Source: Mycobacterium sp. 852002-51971_SCH5477799-a (lineage in GTDB: Bacteria; Actinomycetota; Actinomycetes; Mycobacteriales; Mycobacteriaceae). From it: 53,647 bases of DNA. The DNA lies in contig NZ_LZIF01000123.1 in the NCBI RefSeq assembly GCF_001667145.1, positions 1-53,647 on the forward strand. Reading direction: 5' to 3'. The notes beneath the pieces are model-generated. The model had not been told where the DNA came from. It did no database searches and saw nothing but the letters and a program-made list of their open reading frames with translations. This document shows positions 1 to 8,892 of the stretch, one piece after another (position 1 is the first letter of the stretch; each line of letters opens with the position of its first letter). A program made the translations under genes and the position numbers.

Positions 1-225
1 CCGATTTAGCCGATCTGCATGTCACCCCCCTTGCATCGAGTGAAAGTGGTCTGTGGTCATCGGCCACCGTCCGCCCCCGGCGTTGGAGAGGTCCTCGGGC
101 CTCCTGAGAGGCGCCGGCAGCATCCTTTTCTTAGTCCCCTCGCGGTCGTGCCCGTCTCGAGTGACGCAGCACCACGTCGAGCGTTGGTCTTTCGCCCGCT
201 CCCAATTCTTGCTGCAGCGCCATAG

Positions 226-255
226 TATCGTCTACTGTGTCTAAATATCATCTAC
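226..255. promoter_or_regulatory. Pair of direct repeats upstream of the catabolic cluster
   Basis: Two near-identical 10-mers, TATCGTCTAC (226-235) and TATCATCTAC (246-255), lie start-to-start 20 bp apart, two helical turns, 39 bp before the first gene. Such spacing suits a dimeric regulator or activator site. The rest of 1-293 shows no convincing gene. The regulator itself is not visible nearby, so the function is inference. Confidence 0.35.
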
Positions 256-293
256 AACGCTGAAATAATAGCAATCACGGGAGTGTTTTAGGG

Positions 294-1763
294 ATGGTCG
301 TTCACCTCGAGGTGGACCGGTTGCTGCTCGACGGCCGTGCCGTCGCCGGCGACGGAGTGGCGTTGCCGGTCGAGGACCCGGCGACCGAGGAGATTCTCAC
401 CACCGTGGCGACCGCGTCAGCGGACCAGGTGGAAATGGCCATCGCCGCCGCGCGCAGGTCCTTCGACTGTGGTGTGTGGGCGGACAGGTCGGTGTCCGAG
501 CGCCTGGAGACGCTCGGACGGATGGCGCAATGGCTCGAGGAGCGCCGCGAGGAGCTGGTTGAAACGGCCGTCCACGAGGTCGGCGCCCCGCTGGGAATCG
601 CCCGCATCGCTCAAGTGGGCATGGCTTTGGACCAGGCGCGTCAACTCCCCGAGCTTTTCAGTGGTCTGCCGCAGTGGGAGCACAACGAGATGCCGCTGGG
701 TGATTTGGTGACCGCCAAAGACGTTCTGCTCAGCATCCGTCGCTATGAGCCTGTCGGCGTGGTCACCGCCATCACCCCGTACAACTTCCCACTGCAGACC
801 AATATCTGGAAAGTTTTCTCGGCGCTGGTGACCGGCTGCTCGGTGATCCTGCGTCCGAGTCCGCTCACCCCGTTGACTGCGCTGGCCCTCGGTGAGGCTG
901 CGCTTGCCGCGGATCTGCCGCCCGGCGTCCTCAACGTCGTGGTCGAGCAGGGCACCTCGGGAGCACTGCAGCTCACCGGCGATCCGCGCGTCGATTGTGT
1001 CTCGTTCACTGGGTCCACGGTCGTCGGGCGCCAGATCGGCGCACAGGCTGCGCCGACCGTGAAGCGCATGATCCTGGAACTGGGCGGCAAATCAGTCCAG
1101 CTCTACCTGCCCGACGCGCTCGAGCGGGTCGGGACGGGAGTCCTCACCGTGTTCGCGTCGCATTCTGGCCAGGCCTGCACCGCTCAGACCCGAGTCCTGG
1201 TACCGCAAGACGCCGTGGACGCCGCGCTGGAGAAGATCACCTCAGTTCTTCCGTTCCTGCCCGTCGGTGACCCCAGTGACGAGAAGACAATGATCGGTCC
1301 GGTCATCTCGGCTCGGCAGCGAGAGCGGATCGAGGATCTCATTGCCGCCGGCATCAAGGCCGGTGCGCAAGTAGTTGCGGGAGGAAGGCGGCCCGCGGGC
1401 CTGGAACGGGGGTACTTCATCGAGCCGACCGTGCTGCGCATTGAGGACAACTCCAATCCGGTTGCGCAGCAAGAAGTGTTCGGACCCGTGGTCACGATTC
1501 AGGGATACCGCGACCTTGAAGAGGCGGTGGCCATCGCCAACGACTCTGAATACGGACTGGGCGGGGGTGTCTATACCGCCGACCTGCCGGCCGGAGTGGC
1601 CGTCGCACAACGGATCCGGTCGGGCACCGTGCATGTCAACCGTGGGGCCCCGACGGCGTACACGCCGACCGGCGGCTATAAGCAAAGCGGGATCGGTCGG
1701 GAACGCGGTGTGGCTGGCCTGCGCGAGTACCAGGAGGTCAAACACCTGGTCGTTGGACCTTGA
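294..1763 (+). CDS. Aldehyde dehydrogenase family protein
   Basis: NAD(P)-dependent oxidation of an aldehyde to a carboxylic acid, cytosolic. The 489-aa length is normal for the family. The catalytic general base sits in ELGGKS (Glu262) and the nucleophile in SGQACTA (Cys295). The PYNFP and FTGS cofactor-binding motifs and a C-terminal substrate/oligomerisation part (YKQSGIGRE) are present. It is the first gene of a same-strand catabolic run; the start follows a short AGGG. The natural aldehyde is unknown but is probably made by the neighbouring P450 or SDR. Confidence 0.93.
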   Translation: MVVHLEVDRLLLDGRAVAGDGVALPVEDPATEEILTTVATASADQVEMAIAAARRSFDCGVWADRSVSERLETLGRMAQWLEERREELVETAVHEVGAPLGIARIAQVGMALDQARQLPELFSGLPQWEHNEMPLGDLVTAKDVLLSIRRYEPVGVVTAITPYNFPLQTNIWKVFSALVTGCSVILRPSPLTPLTALALGEAALAADLPPGVLNVVVEQGTSGALQLTGDPRVDCVSFTGSTVVGRQIGAQAAPTVKRMILELGGKSVQLYLPDALERVGTGVLTVFASHSGQACTAQTRVLVPQDAVDAALEKITSVLPFLPVGDPSDEKTMIGPVISARQRERIEDLIAAGIKAGAQVVAGGRRPAGLERGYFIEPTVLRIEDNSNPVAQQEVFGPVVTIQGYRDLEEAVAIANDSEYGLGGGVYTADLPAGVAVAQRIRSGTVHVNRGAPTAYTPTGGYKQSGIGRERGVAGLREYQEVKHLVVGP

Positions 1764-1801
1764 CCACTTCAAATTCACTTGTTGCTGAAGGGAATACAGT
1801 A

Positions 1802-2236
1802 ATGTCGACCCCCAATCTCGACCTCTCGCTGTTCGGTGCCGACCACGTGCGCCGCTACCGCGAGACCGGCGGTGAGGTCGGTTACCTGTGGAACGGTGTG
1901 CCGACTCTCATCCTGACCACCATTGGCCGCCACAGCGGCCAGCAGCGAGACACGGCGCTGATCTGCGCTGCCGACGGCGATGACGACAACAAATACGTCG
2001 TGATCGCCTCGCAGGGCGGAGCCCCCGCGCATCCGCAGTGGTACCTGAACCTGGTGGCTAACCCACGAGTCCACGTACAGGTCAAGGGTGATCGCTTCGA
2101 GGCCACTGCGCGCACCGCCGAGGGGCCGGAACGCGAGCGGCTGTGGCAGTTGATGGCCGAGGCGTGGCCCAGCTACGACACATACCAGACCCGCACCGAC
2201 CGGGTGATCCCCGTCGTGGTGCTGGAGAAGGCCTGA
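1802..2236 (+). CDS. Ddn-like deazaflavin (F420)-dependent oxidoreductase
   Basis: A 144-aa member of the nitroreductase/deazaflavin-dependent family (DUF385, split beta-barrel) typical of mycobacteria. Family features visible are TLILTTIGRHSGQQR, the ASQGGAPAHPQWYLNL block and the C-terminal TYQTRTDRVIPVVVLEKA. Members use reduced F420 to reduce quinones, enones or nitro groups. I chose the ATG at 1802 over the in-frame ATG at 1760 because GAAGGGA lies at proper distance before it and the homologous part begins there. The P450 starts 4 bp after its stop, implying coexpression. Confidence 0.88.
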   Translation: MSTPNLDLSLFGADHVRRYRETGGEVGYLWNGVPTLILTTIGRHSGQQRDTALICAADGDDDNKYVVIASQGGAPAHPQWYLNLVANPRVHVQVKGDRFEATARTAEGPERERLWQLMAEAWPSYDTYQTRTDRVIPVVVLEKA

Positions 2237-2239
2237 AAG

Positions 2240-3517
2240 ATGCTGGCCAACGAGGTAGTTGCGCTCGATCCGAAGCGGCTTAAGGAGCTGTTCGATCTGC
2301 GCAGTGAGGTCTACGAGATGCGCGGCGGGTCGTTTGAAGACGATCCCTACCCCGCCTTCAACGAGTTACGGGAGAGCGGGCCGGTACACGCGGGCACCCC
2401 GGGCGAGCTCGTCGGTTATGACGGACCCGCGTTCTTTTCCGGTCTCCCGTTCGACGATCGTCCGCACTTCACGGCGTTCGACTACGCCACGTGCAGTGAG
2501 ATGCTGCAGGATCCGGAAACCTTCGCCGCGTCCCAGCATGAACCGGGATCGGCAGAGTACGAGAGTCAGGCGCTGCTGCTGTTCATGGACGGCCAGCGCC
2601 ATCGCCGGTTGCGATCGTTGGTGCGAAATGCGTTCACACCCAAGCGGGCCGGTTGGTGGGTGGACAACTGGATCGACGACATCGTCGAAGCGCTGTTCAA
2701 TCTTATTGCGCACAAGGGCAAGTCGGACCTCAACGTCGAGTTCTTCGCACCGATTCCGTTGCTGACCATCTGTAGCAGCTTCGGCGTCAGTGTGGAGGAG
2801 GCGCTGCAGGTGCGCGCCGCGATCGTCTCCGACGCCGCCGGAATTACGGCGATCGCCGAGATCGTCAAACCGATCGTCGAGGCCCGTCGGCTTGAACCGC
2901 GCGACGACCTGATCAGCATGCTGGTCAGTGAGGAATTCCAAGACGAGGACGGCAGCAGGCACCATCTCTCGGACGCGGAAGTCCAGATGTTCTCGCTGCT
3001 GCTGTTGGCGGCCGGCTCTGGCACGACGTGGAAGCAACTGGGCATCACGATGCTGACGCTGCTGCAGCGCCCCGAGTGGCTTTCACGCGTGGTGGCGGAC
3101 CCGGGACTGGTCCATCCGTTTGTCGAGGAGACATTGCGGTGGATGCCGACCGATCCGGCCTTCGGGCGGTTCGCGCGTTGCGACACCACGCTGGGGGGAG
3201 TGCGTATTCCGAAGGGTGCGGTTGTGCATGCGTGCTTCGCCGCGGCCAATCGGGACCCGCTGCGCTGGGACCGCCCCGACGAGTTTCTCCCGGACCGGCC
3301 GATTCAGCCGAATCTGGGGTTCGGCCGGGGAACCCACGTTTGTCTGGGTCAACATGTCGCACGCGCTGAAATCTCTGCTGCGATAACGGCATTGACTCAA
3401 CGGCTGCCCGGCCTGCGGTTGGACCCCGATGCCGAGACCCCGCGCATCATCGGCATGTACGAACGGGGGGTCACCAGCGTTCCGGTGGTCTGGGATCTAC
3501 CGGGCGTTCCTAAATGA
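2240..3517 (+). CDS. Cytochrome P450
   Basis: Haem-thiolate monooxygenase of 425 aa, soluble bacterial type without a membrane anchor. The I-helix motif is AAGSGTT, the ExxR pair is ETLR (Glu297, Arg300) and the haem loop is FGRGTHVCLGQ with Cys368 as iron ligand. It needs a ferredoxin and reductase, and none is encoded in this cluster. Its position between the F420 enzyme and the CMD-like protein suggests hydroxylation of the substrate of this pathway. It is only distantly alike the second P450 of the window (25.7 kb). Confidence 0.93.
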   Translation: MLANEVVALDPKRLKELFDLRSEVYEMRGGSFEDDPYPAFNELRESGPVHAGTPGELVGYDGPAFFSGLPFDDRPHFTAFDYATCSEMLQDPETFAASQHEPGSAEYESQALLLFMDGQRHRRLRSLVRNAFTPKRAGWWVDNWIDDIVEALFNLIAHKGKSDLNVEFFAPIPLLTICSSFGVSVEEALQVRAAIVSDAAGITAIAEIVKPIVEARRLEPRDDLISMLVSEEFQDEDGSRHHLSDAEVQMFSLLLLAAGSGTTWKQLGITMLTLLQRPEWLSRVVADPGLVHPFVEETLRWMPTDPAFGRFARCDTTLGGVRIPKGAVVHACFAAANRDPLRWDRPDEFLPDRPIQPNLGFGRGTHVCLGQHVARAEISAAITALTQRLPGLRLDPDAETPRIIGMYERGVTSVPVVWDLPGVPK

Positions 3518-3550
3518 CAACCAACCACAAAGAAAAGAAGAGGCCATCAC

Positions 3551-3970
3551 GTGACCACTGAGAGCACCGTTCAAGAATCGTCCCGCTATGAGACAGGTGC
3601 GGGGATCCTCGACAACATTTTCGGTCCCTCGTGGCGGGACAAGACCAGGGAGACCGGCTTCAAGGCCGTCGACGATTTCCAGCGCATCACTGTCGAACAT
3701 TGCTATGCCGATGCCTGGGCGCGTGACACCCTGGATTTCAAGACACGCAGCGTGATCTGCCTGTCGTCGCTGGCCACGATGGGTGCCCCAGAGGAATTGA
3801 AGTTGCACGTCGAGGCCGCCTTGGCCAATGGGCATTCCCATGAGGACATTTTTGAGATCCTCCTGCATCTGATTCCCTACATCGGCGTTCCCAAAGCTGT
3901 GCAAGCGCTGCGCGTCGCAGGGGAGGCCATCCAGGAACTGTTCACCAAGGCTGCAGCCGAGAACAGCTGA
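3551..3970 (+). CDS. Carboxymuconolactone decarboxylase (CMD) family protein
   Basis: A 139-aa all-helical protein of the CMD/AhpD fold, with the typical WARDTLDFKTRSVICLSSLATMG, LKLHVEAALANGHSHEDIFEILLHLIPYIGVPKAVQAL run. The family includes 4-carboxymuconolactone decarboxylase of beta-ketoadipate catabolism but also many proteins of unknown reaction. The CxxC of AhpD peroxidases is absent, so peroxidase activity is unlikely. The start is GTG after AGAAGAGG. Context makes a ring-cleavage product or lactone a reasonable substrate; this is inference. Confidence 0.88.
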   Translation: MTTESTVQESSRYETGAGILDNIFGPSWRDKTRETGFKAVDDFQRITVEHCYADAWARDTLDFKTRSVICLSSLATMGAPEELKLHVEAALANGHSHEDIFEILLHLIPYIGVPKAVQALRVAGEAIQELFTKAAAENS

Positions 3971-4017
3971 ACTCCAAAACCATCAACAGTCAACAAGATC
4001 GGAAAGAGAGAAGCGTC

Positions 4018-5460
4018 ATGACTGACACTTTGGAAGATGCCAGGAAAGAATACGTCGAGGCTAAGGCCAATAAGGATCCACAGAAGCGCCGGGCGCAGAA
4101 CGTCGCTGAATGGGTCGAGCGGGTCGACTACAAGGATTTCGATCCGCAGACCGTCGAGTTCACCAAGGCGCTGCTGCTCAAGAATATTGCGGGCATGCTG
4201 GCCGGGTGCCGCGAACCCGCGGCCCGGATCCTGACCACCTACTATGCCGAACAGGGTGGCGCTCCCGACGCGGGTGTGGTGGGCGCCGGCTACCGCACGA
4301 CGGTGGAGAACGCCGCGTTCGCCAATGCCACGTTCGCGCACTCCTCGGAACTCGAGGACAACGAGATGCCCAACTTCACCAGTGCCTACTGGGTGCTGCC
4401 GGGCCTGTTCGCGCTGGCGCAGAAGCAAACCTCGAGCGGTAAGGACCTGATCACCGCGGCGATCTCCGCGTGGGAAGTGGCCTCGCGGTACAACTCTGCC
4501 GGTCCCGGTCAGGCGCTGATGTCGGTGCACATCTGCCCCCCGACCTGGTTCGGTCCGCTCGGGGTCGCGGCGGGGGCGGCTAAACTGCTCAAACTCGACG
4601 CCCAGCGCACCGAGCACGCCATCACCATGGCGGGTTCCTGGGCGTGTGGCCTGGGGCAGGCCGGCTGCGACACCCACTTCATCGAATCGGGTCACACCGC
4701 CAAGATGGGCGTGCAGTCGGCGCTGCTGGCGCGGCTCGGCGCCACCGGGGAGCTCGGTGTGCTGGAAGGGAAGTCCGGCCTGTATGCACCGTTGATCGCC
4801 AATAACCAGATTGATCTGTCGATCATCGATGCCGATCTCGGCATCGCGCCGTACCGCATCAATCGGGCCTGCATCAAGAAGTACTCGGCCTGTACCTACG
4901 CGCATACGTCGATCGACGCGCTGGGGCTGCTCATGTCTGAGCACAACCTGAGCTACGAGGACATCGAGTCGGTCAAGACCCGCCAGGGCGTGATCGGAAA
5001 CCTGGCCGTCGGCATCACGCCGAACCCGGTTGACCTGCAGGGGTCGCGATTCAGCGTGCACTATCTACTGGCCGAAGTGATGCTCAAGGGCAGGATCAGC
5101 GACCAGACCTTCGAAGACCTTTCCTCACTTCAGGATCCGCGCTACCGCGAGGCGATGGGCAAGATCGTCGCTACCGGAGATCACGAAGACTTCGGTGTGC
5201 ACGACCCGGGTGCAGAGGTGTTTGTCACCACTACCTCTGGCCAGACCTACTCCAAGCGTCTTGACGGCTGGCTGGGTTCCCCGGAAGCTCCGCTGAGCAC
5301 CGAGGAGATCCGCAAGGTCAGCAGGCCATACTTGGAGTGGATGCTGGACACCGCGACCGCCGACCGGGTCGAGGACCTCGTGCTCAACCTCGACCGGCAG
5401 CGCGACATCCTGGAATTGATGGACATTCTCACCTTCCACCGAGTCGGAAGCCGGCGCTGA
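4018..5460 (+). CDS. MmgE/PrpD family protein
   Basis: A 480-aa protein of the MmgE/PrpD superfamily, which holds 2-methylcitrate dehydratase, cis-aconitate decarboxylase and iminodisuccinate epimerase. The N-terminal helical domain carries ELEDNEMPNFTSAYWV and the lid-region SGHTAKMGVQSALLARLG signature is clear. The C-terminal alpha/beta domain begins near KTRQGVIGN. It has a good GGAAAGAGAG ribosome site. Known members act on polycarboxylic acids by (de)hydration, decarboxylation or epimerisation; which of these occurs here cannot be read from the sequence. The SDR starts 4 bp beyond its stop. Confidence 0.9.
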   Translation: MTDTLEDARKEYVEAKANKDPQKRRAQNVAEWVERVDYKDFDPQTVEFTKALLLKNIAGMLAGCREPAARILTTYYAEQGGAPDAGVVGAGYRTTVENAAFANATFAHSSELEDNEMPNFTSAYWVLPGLFALAQKQTSSGKDLITAAISAWEVASRYNSAGPGQALMSVHICPPTWFGPLGVAAGAAKLLKLDAQRTEHAITMAGSWACGLGQAGCDTHFIESGHTAKMGVQSALLARLGATGELGVLEGKSGLYAPLIANNQIDLSIIDADLGIAPYRINRACIKKYSACTYAHTSIDALGLLMSEHNLSYEDIESVKTRQGVIGNLAVGITPNPVDLQGSRFSVHYLLAEVMLKGRISDQTFEDLSSLQDPRYREAMGKIVATGDHEDFGVHDPGAEVFVTTTSGQTYSKRLDGWLGSPEAPLSTEEIRKVSRPYLEWMLDTATADRVEDLVLNLDRQRDILELMDILTFHRVGSRR

Positions 5461-5464
5461 GACG

Positions 5465-6241
5465 ATGCGACTCAACGACAAAGTCGCCATCATCACTGGG
5501 GCGGGTTCCGGCGTCGGGCGTGCCACGGCTCTTCGCTTCCTCGTAGAGGGAGCGAAGGTCGTGTGCGCCGACGTGCGTAAAGACTGGATCGACAAGACCC
5601 TCGAACTCGCCGGTGCCGCTGAGAGTTCGGTGATCGGGGTTCCTTGCGACGTGTCCGTCGAAAATGATCTCGAGGCGGTGGTGGCCGCGACGGTGAGCCA
5701 CTTCGGCAGACTGGACATCATGCACAACAATGCCGGGATCACTGGGCTGAAGCCCGGTTGCACGGCCGAGGACTTCACCGACGCGGAGTGGCAGAAATTG
5801 CTCCAGATCAACGTCAGTGGTGTCTTCTACGGCAGCAAGTACGCGATCCGCCAGTTCAAGAAGCAGGGCACCGGTGGGGTGATCCTGAACACCGGCTCGG
5901 TCGCGGGCATGGTCGGCTTCGGCAGCGTCCTCTACGGCGCGACCAAGGGGGCGGTCAACCAGTTGACGAAGGGTCTTGCCATTGAGTTTGCCGCGCAAAA
6001 CATTCGGGTGAATGCGATCTGCCCGGCCGGCATGCCGCTGACGAATTTTTCGGCGACCGACGACAAGAAATTCGAACCCGCCGATCAGAACGTGGTGGAC
6101 TACGTCGCGCAGCTTCATCCCCTTGGTCGGGTCATCACGGCAGAGGACTGCGCTGACGCGGCGGTATTCCTCAGCTCCGACGAGGCGAAGAACATCACCG
6201 GGGTGCTGCTGCCCATCGACGGCGGCTACGTCGCCAAGTAG
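5465..6241 (+). CDS. Short-chain dehydrogenase/reductase (SDR)
   Basis: Classical SDR of 258 aa using NAD(H) or NADP(H). It shows TGAGSGVG (cofactor loop), DVRKD with an acidic residue after beta-2 that favours NAD, NNAGI, the catalytic Ser in NTGSVAGM and the YGATK Tyr/Lys pair. The C-terminal ITGVLLPIDGGYVAK is typical. It would interconvert an alcohol and a ketone in the same pathway as the neighbouring P450 and aldehyde dehydrogenase. It is the last gene of the first tight block. Confidence 0.94.
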   Translation: MRLNDKVAIITGAGSGVGRATALRFLVEGAKVVCADVRKDWIDKTLELAGAAESSVIGVPCDVSVENDLEAVVAATVSHFGRLDIMHNNAGITGLKPGCTAEDFTDAEWQKLLQINVSGVFYGSKYAIRQFKKQGTGGVILNTGSVAGMVGFGSVLYGATKGAVNQLTKGLAIEFAAQNIRVNAICPAGMPLTNFSATDDKKFEPADQNVVDYVAQLHPLGRVITAEDCADAAVFLSSDEAKNITGVLLPIDGGYVAK

Positions 6242-6258
6242 TCCGCCTGTAGGCGGGC
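6241..6258 (+). terminator. Small hairpin just after the SDR gene
   Basis: CCGCC (6243-6247) and GGCGG (6252-6256) pair around a TGTA loop; outer G-C and T-G pairs can extend it. It directly follows the SDR stop, but no T-run follows. Mycobacterial terminators often lack U-tracts, so a weak terminator is possible, not proven. Confidence 0.35.
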
Positions 6259-6755
6259 CAAACTAGCTGTCAGCGAAGGAAGTCGAATAGTGCCGGTTCA
6301 GCAGCTCACTGGCCGGGCACCCCGACGGTCCCGATGGGCATCCGGTGATGGCGGCCCTGGGATCTCAACCAGGATCGGGTGGCTGTGTTCGGGCTAACCA
6401 GCTAGTGATTGCCCTTGGAAACGAGGCACTTTCAGCCGAGGAACCGTTGTCTGGCGCAAGCTTTCGTCATTTCGAACCAATTGCTGAGTAGGCGGCCACC
6501 ATGCACACCTACCGACACAGGGTTCTGTTCGCAAGGCTTGCAGCGGCGGGGTTCTCCACCTATGGACCCGCCCACCGGATCTTTTGTGACCCCACACGGC
6601 CGAGACGTGGCAGGAGCTCATGCTCGATCCCCGCCCGGAATAACCACGTGGGCCCGATCATCGCCGCGAGGCGGCACGGCGGCCACCCGTCAGAAAGGAA
6701 CGACCTTGAGTAAGCGACAAACCAGAGACGTCGATTGACCCCTCGCGATTTGACG
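6259..6755 (+). other. Gene-poor gap with possible relic ORFs and a 10-codon leader
   Basis: About 500 bp without a recognisable gene. Short open stretches with good codon use but no family match suggest decayed coding DNA. Near its end AGAAAGGAA (6692-6700) precedes a TTG at 6706 that opens a 10-codon frame, MSKRQTRDVD, ending TGA at 6736-6738. A TTG for the hydrolase frame (6735) overlaps that stop. This can be a leader peptide, or the original hydrolase start separated by a frameshift. Confidence 0.4.
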
Positions 6756-7820
6756 ATGCGGCCGCGAGGGGGTGAAGCCGATGTTGTCGACAGGGTGAGT
6801 GAAATCCGGCGGGCCGAGCTCGACTTCAACGTCACCGCCGCGGTCGGAGGGGGCGAGCAGCTCAATCAACGGGCCTGGCTCTTCATACCGAAGCAGGCGG
6901 TCCCGCCTCGCGCCATCCTCGTCTGTTTGGCCGGGGCCGGCTACGACAAGCACTACTGGCATCTGCAGGTACACGGTTACCGCGGCTACAGCTTCGCCGA
7001 GCACTTCGCGGCCTGCGGGTACGTGGTGGTGGCCGTCGACCACCTTGGGGTGGGCGACAGTACGGACCCCGTTGCTGCGGGACAGGTGACCGCTGCGATG
7101 CTGGCCCGAGGCGACGCCGAAGTGGTCAACCAGGTACGGGCGCGTGCGGCTAGTAAGACACTGCATTCGAGCCTGCCCGCGATGTCGGTTCCCGTTGTGG
7201 GAGTTGGCCATTCGCTTGGCGCCGGGCTGGCCCTCGCCGCGCAGGCGGGCGACGGTTCGGTTCGGTCTTTCGACGCGTTGGTGCTGCTGGGCTATGTCGC
7301 CCGCAGCTACGTCAATGCGCCGGGTGGGATCGAACAACACGTGGCGACAGCAGATTCGGGAATGGGTCTACAAGCCGCAATGCGACAAAACGAGATGCTG
7401 ATACGGACGATGACCGGTGCGGCTCACGATGCGTTATCGTGCACGATCCCGCGCGGTCCCCTTCGCGAGATGCTCTACGCTGCTGATGTTCCAGAGCCGG
7501 TGATCGCCGCTGACGAAGCGCACGCCACGCGGATACCGGTCCGCGTGGTCGCCGAGATAATGACGGCGGGCACCGTCGAAGCCTGTGCCGCTGGCATCGA
7601 CGTGCCCGTGTTCCTCGGGTTCGGCGGAGTGCGTGACATGGCCAGCGATCCGCGCGCGGAAGCGTTGAACTACCCGTCGGCCATTGACATCACCACCTTC
7701 GTCGCTCAGGGTGCCGCCCACGCGCACAACCTGGCATCCACGCGCACTCGTCTCTGGGACCGCATTGCGGCGTGGCTGCCAGCGGTGTTACTCGGTGGAT
7801 CCGCGGATGCCAATCACTAG
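6756..7820 (+). CDS. Alpha/beta hydrolase
   Basis: A soluble alpha/beta-fold hydrolase of about 354 aa. The N-terminal WLFIPKQAVPPRAILVCLAGAGYDKHYW supplies the oxyanion region, VVGVGHSLGAG carries the nucleophile Ser, and AAHAHNLASTR near the end holds the likely catalytic His. The start is uncertain: ATG 6756 is used; TTG 6735, overlapping the 10-codon leader, and GTG 6795 are alternatives, and none has a strong ribosome site. It may act on an ester, lactone or C-C bond of the island pathway. Confidence 0.78.
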   Translation: MRPRGGEADVVDRVSEIRRAELDFNVTAAVGGGEQLNQRAWLFIPKQAVPPRAILVCLAGAGYDKHYWHLQVHGYRGYSFAEHFAACGYVVVAVDHLGVGDSTDPVAAGQVTAAMLARGDAEVVNQVRARAASKTLHSSLPAMSVPVVGVGHSLGAGLALAAQAGDGSVRSFDALVLLGYVARSYVNAPGGIEQHVATADSGMGLQAAMRQNEMLIRTMTGAAHDALSCTIPRGPLREMLYAADVPEPVIAADEAHATRIPVRVVAEIMTAGTVEACAAGIDVPVFLGFGGVRDMASDPRAEALNYPSAIDITTFVAQGAAHAHNLASTRTRLWDRIAAWLPAVLLGGSADANH

Positions 7821-7926
7821 TGCGCAGTGGCTTTTTCCGATCCACCGCCGCGTTCACCGCATCGGTTATCGGCCCGCCAGTGTCTGTAGCGACCGCACGA
7901 AGTCACCACCGAGGAGGCGTAGCGAG

Positions 7927-8892
7927 ATGGTTGTAGAATTGACAGCCGGTTGTGAACAGCCGGTCACATCTGTTGACGGCACCGCCCGACATGTCGGTAT
8001 TTTCGGGCTGTGCGGATCGATCGGCGGCCGGGGCAGGCCGGGTTCGATGCCTGTGCAGGCAGGCGGGCGCATCGGCGAGTGGACCGCGGGAGCATTCGCG
8101 GCGGTGTCTGGGGCGGCCGCGGTTCGCCATGCCGGCTGCACAGGTACCGGCGCCAAGATCGACCTCTCCATCTACGAGGCGATGGTCATCGCGATGGGCT
8201 CGTTGGGGGCGGTGTCGGCCAGCGTGCTCGGCGACGATCAGGCCCTTGGCAACCGAAGCCTCGAACTGCTGTCCATCGTGACCGTCGATGGGTTGGTGGG
8301 GTTCTGCACTAGCACGGCGCAGCAGTTCCAGGACTTCCTGGTGCTCATCGAGCGCCCCGACCTGCTCGACGACGACTTGGCGTCGATGGCCGGACGGATC
8401 AGGCGCTGCGACGAATTCCTCGCGATGGTTAACGACTGGGCCGCTGACAAGACCACCACCGACATCGTGGAAAGGGCCGCGGCCTTCCGGATTCCGGTAG
8501 CCCCCATCGCCAGCCCGCAGACCATAACGACGATCGACCATTTCGTCGATCGCGGTGTCTTCCTCGAATCACGAACCGGAGCCGTCGGACCGCGAGTCCC
8601 CTACCGCAGCTCGGCTATCCAAGTCCGGCCTCTTGCCCTCGCGCCGGATCTGGGTGCCGACAACGGCGAGGGGTCGTGGCCGGCACGCACGGACCCACGG
8701 GCGGCCAGCGAGCACCCGACGGGCGCGCCATTCACCTTCGCGGGGCGTCCCCGCAGATGGATCACCACGCCGGCGCCGCTCTACGGGCAGCACACCGCCG
8801 AAGTACTGACCGAGGTACTGAAGAAGACGGCCGACGACCTGTCCGCCCTCGAGGAGGTCGGCGCGATCAGCGGCCGCCCAGCGGGCCTGTGA
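7927..8892 (+). CDS. Shortened CaiB/BaiF family CoA-transferase
   Basis: A 321-aa frame with a good site (GAGGAGG, 9 nt before ATG). From about residue 30 it matches the CaiB/BaiF CoA-transferase (family III) block GSIGGRGRPGSMPVQAGGRIGEW, where the catalytic acidic residue falls on the Glu of GEW, then the helix TGTGAKIDLSIYEA. The usual first 130-150 residues of the family, the Rossmann half that binds CoA, are missing: MVVELTAG resembles the family's first strand but jumps almost at once to the middle. The product is probably inactive unless complemented. It overlaps the next gene by 4 bp (GTGA). Confidence 0.7.
   Translation: MVVELTAGCEQPVTSVDGTARHVGIFGLCGSIGGRGRPGSMPVQAGGRIGEWTAGAFAAVSGAAAVRHAGCTGTGAKIDLSIYEAMVIAMGSLGAVSASVLGDDQALGNRSLELLSIVTVDGLVGFCTSTAQQFQDFLVLIERPDLLDDDLASMAGRIRRCDEFLAMVNDWAADKTTTDIVERAAAFRIPVAPIASPQTITTIDHFVDRGVFLESRTGAVGPRVPYRSSAIQVRPLALAPDLGADNGEGSWPARTDPRAASEHPTGAPFTFAGRPRRWITTPAPLYGQHTAEVLTEVLKKTADDLSALEEVGAISGRPAGL

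Noticed and set aside
3877..5061. Minus-strand frame of 394 codons opposite MmgE/PrpD
   Set aside because: Antisense shadow; the plus strand has conserved family blocks.
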